From the NCBI GenBank assembly GCA_945878775.1, contig CAMCUQ010000008.1:1-43005 (forward strand): DNA of 43,005 nt. The letters run 5' to 3'. Below the pieces are notes generated by a model. That model was not told the origin of the DNA, did not search any database, and saw only the letters and a program-made list of their open reading frames with translations. Below are positions 41,189 through 43,005 of the stretch, piece by piece. Numbering within the stretch: the first letter of the stretch is position 1; each line of letters begins with the position of its first letter. The stretch comes from Chthonomonas calidirosea (lineage in GTDB: Bacteria > Armatimonadota > Chthonomonadetes > Chthonomonadales > Chthonomonadaceae). The position numbers were made by a program, and so were the translations under genes.

Positions 41189-42493
41189 ATGGAACAGATT
41201 GAGGAAAAAGAGATAAAGACAAGCCCACTCGCAACGAGAGGAGGCTCTAATAGTGCTAAAAATAGACTCTTTGATGAGGATAGGGCAGTACACGATTGGT
41301 ATCGCTTTGTGCTATCCTTTCCTCCCCACCTTGTGCGTGATTATCTTGGAAAATGGGGAGTGGATGGACATAAGCGTGTATTAGACCCCTTCTGTGGCAC
41401 TGGGACAACAGTCGTGGAGTGCAAAAAGCATGGCATTCCAAGTATAGGCGTCGAAGCAAACCCTACATCGCATTTTACCGCAACTACAAAGGTGAACTGG
41501 AGCGTCTGTCCTAAAGAGATTCTCCGAACAGCGAGAGAGGTTATGCAGACTGCACAGGCACAAATCCAGCAGGAGCCTCTCTGTTTTCGGACGCTTCCCC
41601 ACGATGCCACAATACTCCTATTGAAGGACTCTGTCAGCCCGTTACCGCTTCATAAAGTTTTGGTTTTGCGCGAATGTATTGAGCAAAGGGGGGATAAAAG
41701 CCGCTTTCCTCATCTATGGCTTGCCCTTGCAAAAACGGCTGTAGAAACGGCAAGCAACCTTAAGTTTGGACCGGAAGTGGGTATAGGAAAAAACAAACAA
41801 GATGCTCCTGTTTTGGAGGCATGGTATAGGACGCTTGAAGGGATTGTAGCAGATATTGAAAGTATGCACGACTTGGCTCCCATCCCCGCGACAATGATAC
41901 ACGCAGACGCTCGCCATATGCACCAGCTCATACCCAATTGCTCGATTGATGCCGTGTTTACTTCACCACCCTACCCAAATGAGAAAGACTATTCGCGCAT
42001 CACCCGTCTGGAAACGGTACTGCTCGAATTTGCGCGTGACAAAAAGGAGCTAAGACAAATCAAGAAAGGCTTATTGCGCTCCAACACCCGCAACGTCTAC
42101 AAAGAAGATGACGACGATGATTGGGTACGTGACTTTCCTGTTGTTCAGGCACTTGCAAATGCTATAGAATCGCGACGTATAGAGCTAGGAAAAACGAGCG
42201 GTTTTGAGCGACTTTATGGGCGCGTCACAAAACTATACTTCGGCGGCATGGCACGTCATCTTGCGGATATTCGACCGCTTCTACGACCCGGAGCCCGGCT
42301 GGGCTATGTTGTTGGGGATCAAGCTTCGTATCTCCGCGTAATGATTCGCACGGGTGAAGTTCTGGCAGAGATCGCGGAATCGCTGGGTTATAAGGTAATG
42401 AGTATCGACCTTTTCAGAACACGACTTGCCACCGCAACAAGAGAAATGCTGCGGGAAGAGGTCGTCGTTCTAGAATGGCAGGGAATGCAATGA
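41189..42493 (+). CDS. DNA methyltransferase of a disrupted restriction-modification pair
   Basis: A 434-aa S-adenosylmethionine-dependent DNA methylase. AdoMet motif I is DPFCGTGTT (66-74). The catalytic motif IV is TSPPY (258-262), typical of amino-methylases that make N4-methylcytosine or N6-methyladenine. Motif I precedes motif IV by about 190 residues, unlike the usual beta-class order, so the target-recognition part is probably in between. The stop overlaps the start of the endonuclease-like gene by 4 nt (ATGA). ATG 41189 is the likely start; a TTG at 41162 is possible. All motifs look intact. Confidence 0.85.
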   Translation: MEQIEEKEIKTSPLATRGGSNSAKNRLFDEDRAVHDWYRFVLSFPPHLVRDYLGKWGVDGHKRVLDPFCGTGTTVVECKKHGIPSIGVEANPTSHFTATTKVNWSVCPKEILRTAREVMQTAQAQIQQEPLCFRTLPHDATILLLKDSVSPLPLHKVLVLRECIEQRGDKSRFPHLWLALAKTAVETASNLKFGPEVGIGKNKQDAPVLEAWYRTLEGIVADIESMHDLAPIPATMIHADARHMHQLIPNCSIDAVFTSPPYPNEKDYSRITRLETVLLEFARDKKELRQIKKGLLRSNTRNVYKEDDDDDWVRDFPVVQALANAIESRRIELGKTSGFERLYGRVTKLYFGGMARHLADIRPLLRPGARLGYVVGDQASYLRVMIRTGEVLAEIAESLGYKVMSIDLFRTRLATATREMLREEVVVLEWQGMQ

Positions 42494-42888
42494 AGAAAGC
42501 AAACCGTTACGCGCAAATAATGGAGGAGGTTTTCTTTTTACACTACAGGGAGGGAGCCACCGAAGTAGATTTTGAGCGGGCAGAGTTTCAGTCTGTCGCA
42601 GTAAAACTGAACATAAAGCTTCCCCTTAACTTGGGCGATGTCATTTATAGTTTTCGCTACCGCACTTCACTGCCCGACTCCATAATGGCAAAAGCACCAC
42701 AGGGAACCGTCTGGATTATACGCCCCATAGGCAAAGCAAAATACCGGATGATTGCTCAAAAAGAGACTCCAATTGTCCCAAACACGCTCTTGGCAGAAAC
42801 AAAAATTCCAGACTCGACGCCGGGAGTGGTGAGTATGTATTCGATGAATGACGAACAGGTAATAGTTCACAGTTGTGGGAATCTTTGA
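42490..42888 (+). pseudogene. Restriction-endonuclease-like gene truncated by an insertion
   Basis: Coding from ATG 42490 (AGGGA 6 nt upstream) keeps a normal reading for 123 codons, then runs nine codons into foreign sequence to a TGA. The kept part has NLGDVIYSFRYRTSLPDSI, GTVWIIRPIGKAKYR and TKIPDSTPGVV, which I recall from endonucleases encoded directly after DNA methylases. In those proteins the stretch after the YxxNDEQ position continues with ALLAK.RYNRL; here it stops at NDEQ (ends 42858) and changes to VIVHSCGNL. The catalytic C-terminal part is lost, so the product should be inactive. The family name is from memory. Confidence 0.7.
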
Positions 42889-43005
42889 GAAAGTAGGTCT
42901 CGTATAAGTCTATTATGGCAGACATGACTTCCCTCAGCAAAGAAGAACTCCTCCTCCTTGTCACACAACAACAGGAGATGATAGCCCTACTCCTCAAACA
43001 AATTG
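42859..43005 (+). mobile_element. Left end of an IS66-like insertion sequence (partial)
   Basis: The break in the endonuclease gene coincides with GTAA, the usual terminal bases of IS66-family inverted repeats (GTAATAGTTC here). A short reading frame like an IS66 transposase start lies 56 nt inside. IS66 elements duplicate 8 bp of target, so ACGAACAG (42851-42858) should recur beyond the right end, outside this window. Confidence 0.6.
42915..43005 (+). CDS. IS66-like transposase, N-terminal fragment
   Basis: Only the first 30 codons are in the window: MADMTSLSKEELLLLV, then TQQQEMIALLLKQI. A leucine/hydrophobic heptad helix with an LSKEEL start is typical of the N-terminal zipper of IS66 TnpC-type transposases. 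It continues past the end of the window. The catalytic DDE part is not visible, so the family is a best guess. Confidence 0.55.
   Translation, partial: MADMTSLSKEELLLLVTQQQEMIALLLKQI

Noticed and set aside
1-43005. tRNA, rRNA and CRISPR arrays
   Set aside because: Intergenic regions were scanned by eye for TTCGA-type arms, CCA ends and evenly spaced repeats; none was convincing.

Overview
The window reads as bacterial chromosome of about 50-55% G+C by eye, with genes packed on both strands and gaps of mostly under 120 bases. The cell is a diderm: a TolC-type outer-membrane channel sits in an operon with a MacA-like adaptor, and Lgt and LspA make lipoproteins. GatB implies indirect charging of Gln/Asn-tRNA, and a YggT plus DivIVA pair is of the type found in Gram-positives, cyanobacteria and their relatives. 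I suspect Armatimonadota or a neighbouring phylum. That is inference from gene style, not a placement.

Layout. 72-4945 (minus): a DUF4149-like membrane protein, a GlcD-type FAD oxidase with an intrinsic terminator, a phytoene-desaturase-like oxidoreductase and mutY. 5104-7166 (plus): an orphan FAD/Fe-S subunit of the xanthine dehydrogenase family with a small five-cysteine protein, then a small gene overlapping a retropepsin-like aspartic protease. 7167-7639 is non-coding and carries an inverted pair of a hairpin repeat. 7640-9172: a Tat-exported PHP-type metallohydrolase, tail to tail with a PhyH dioxygenase and a tandem GNAT (9169-11068, minus). 11327-18582 (plus): a MarR regulator followed by an efflux operon (TolC, long coiled-coil adaptor, MacB-type permease, secreted Gly-rich protein, ATPase, small membrane protein).

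18584-25047 (minus): SixA, a zinc-ribbon protein, an lspA-lgt-glutamine-amidotransferase operon, a secreted protein of unknown function, and an AT-richer rloA-rloB pair (ATPase plus TOPRIM-like protein) that is a candidate phage-defence module. Two tandem terminators separate that pair from ileS (25231-28119). 28427-30758: a secreted PsbP/DcrB-like protein, a glycerophosphodiesterase and a Dam-like adenine methylase. 30941-41154 (plus): a LarA-type racemase, TPR and YfhO-type proteins, gatB, an SDR, a secreted TPR protein, yggT, divIVA-like and a CPBP protease.

41189-43005: a DNA methyltransferase overlapping by 4 nt an endonuclease-like gene. That gene is cut after codon 123 where a new DNA segment begins. 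The segment starts GTAA and soon opens a leucine-zipper reading frame like the N-terminus of IS66 transposases. The likely story is a restriction-modification pair broken by an IS, leaving an orphan methylase.

Most interesting: the IS-broken restriction system; the rloA-rloB pair with an altered TOPRIM motif; the MacB transporter split by a secreted-protein gene, with strong hairpins at its three long junctions; the orphan FAD/Fe-S subunit with its cysteine-rich partner; and a dispersed hairpin repeat seen three times. No tRNA, rRNA or CRISPR was seen.
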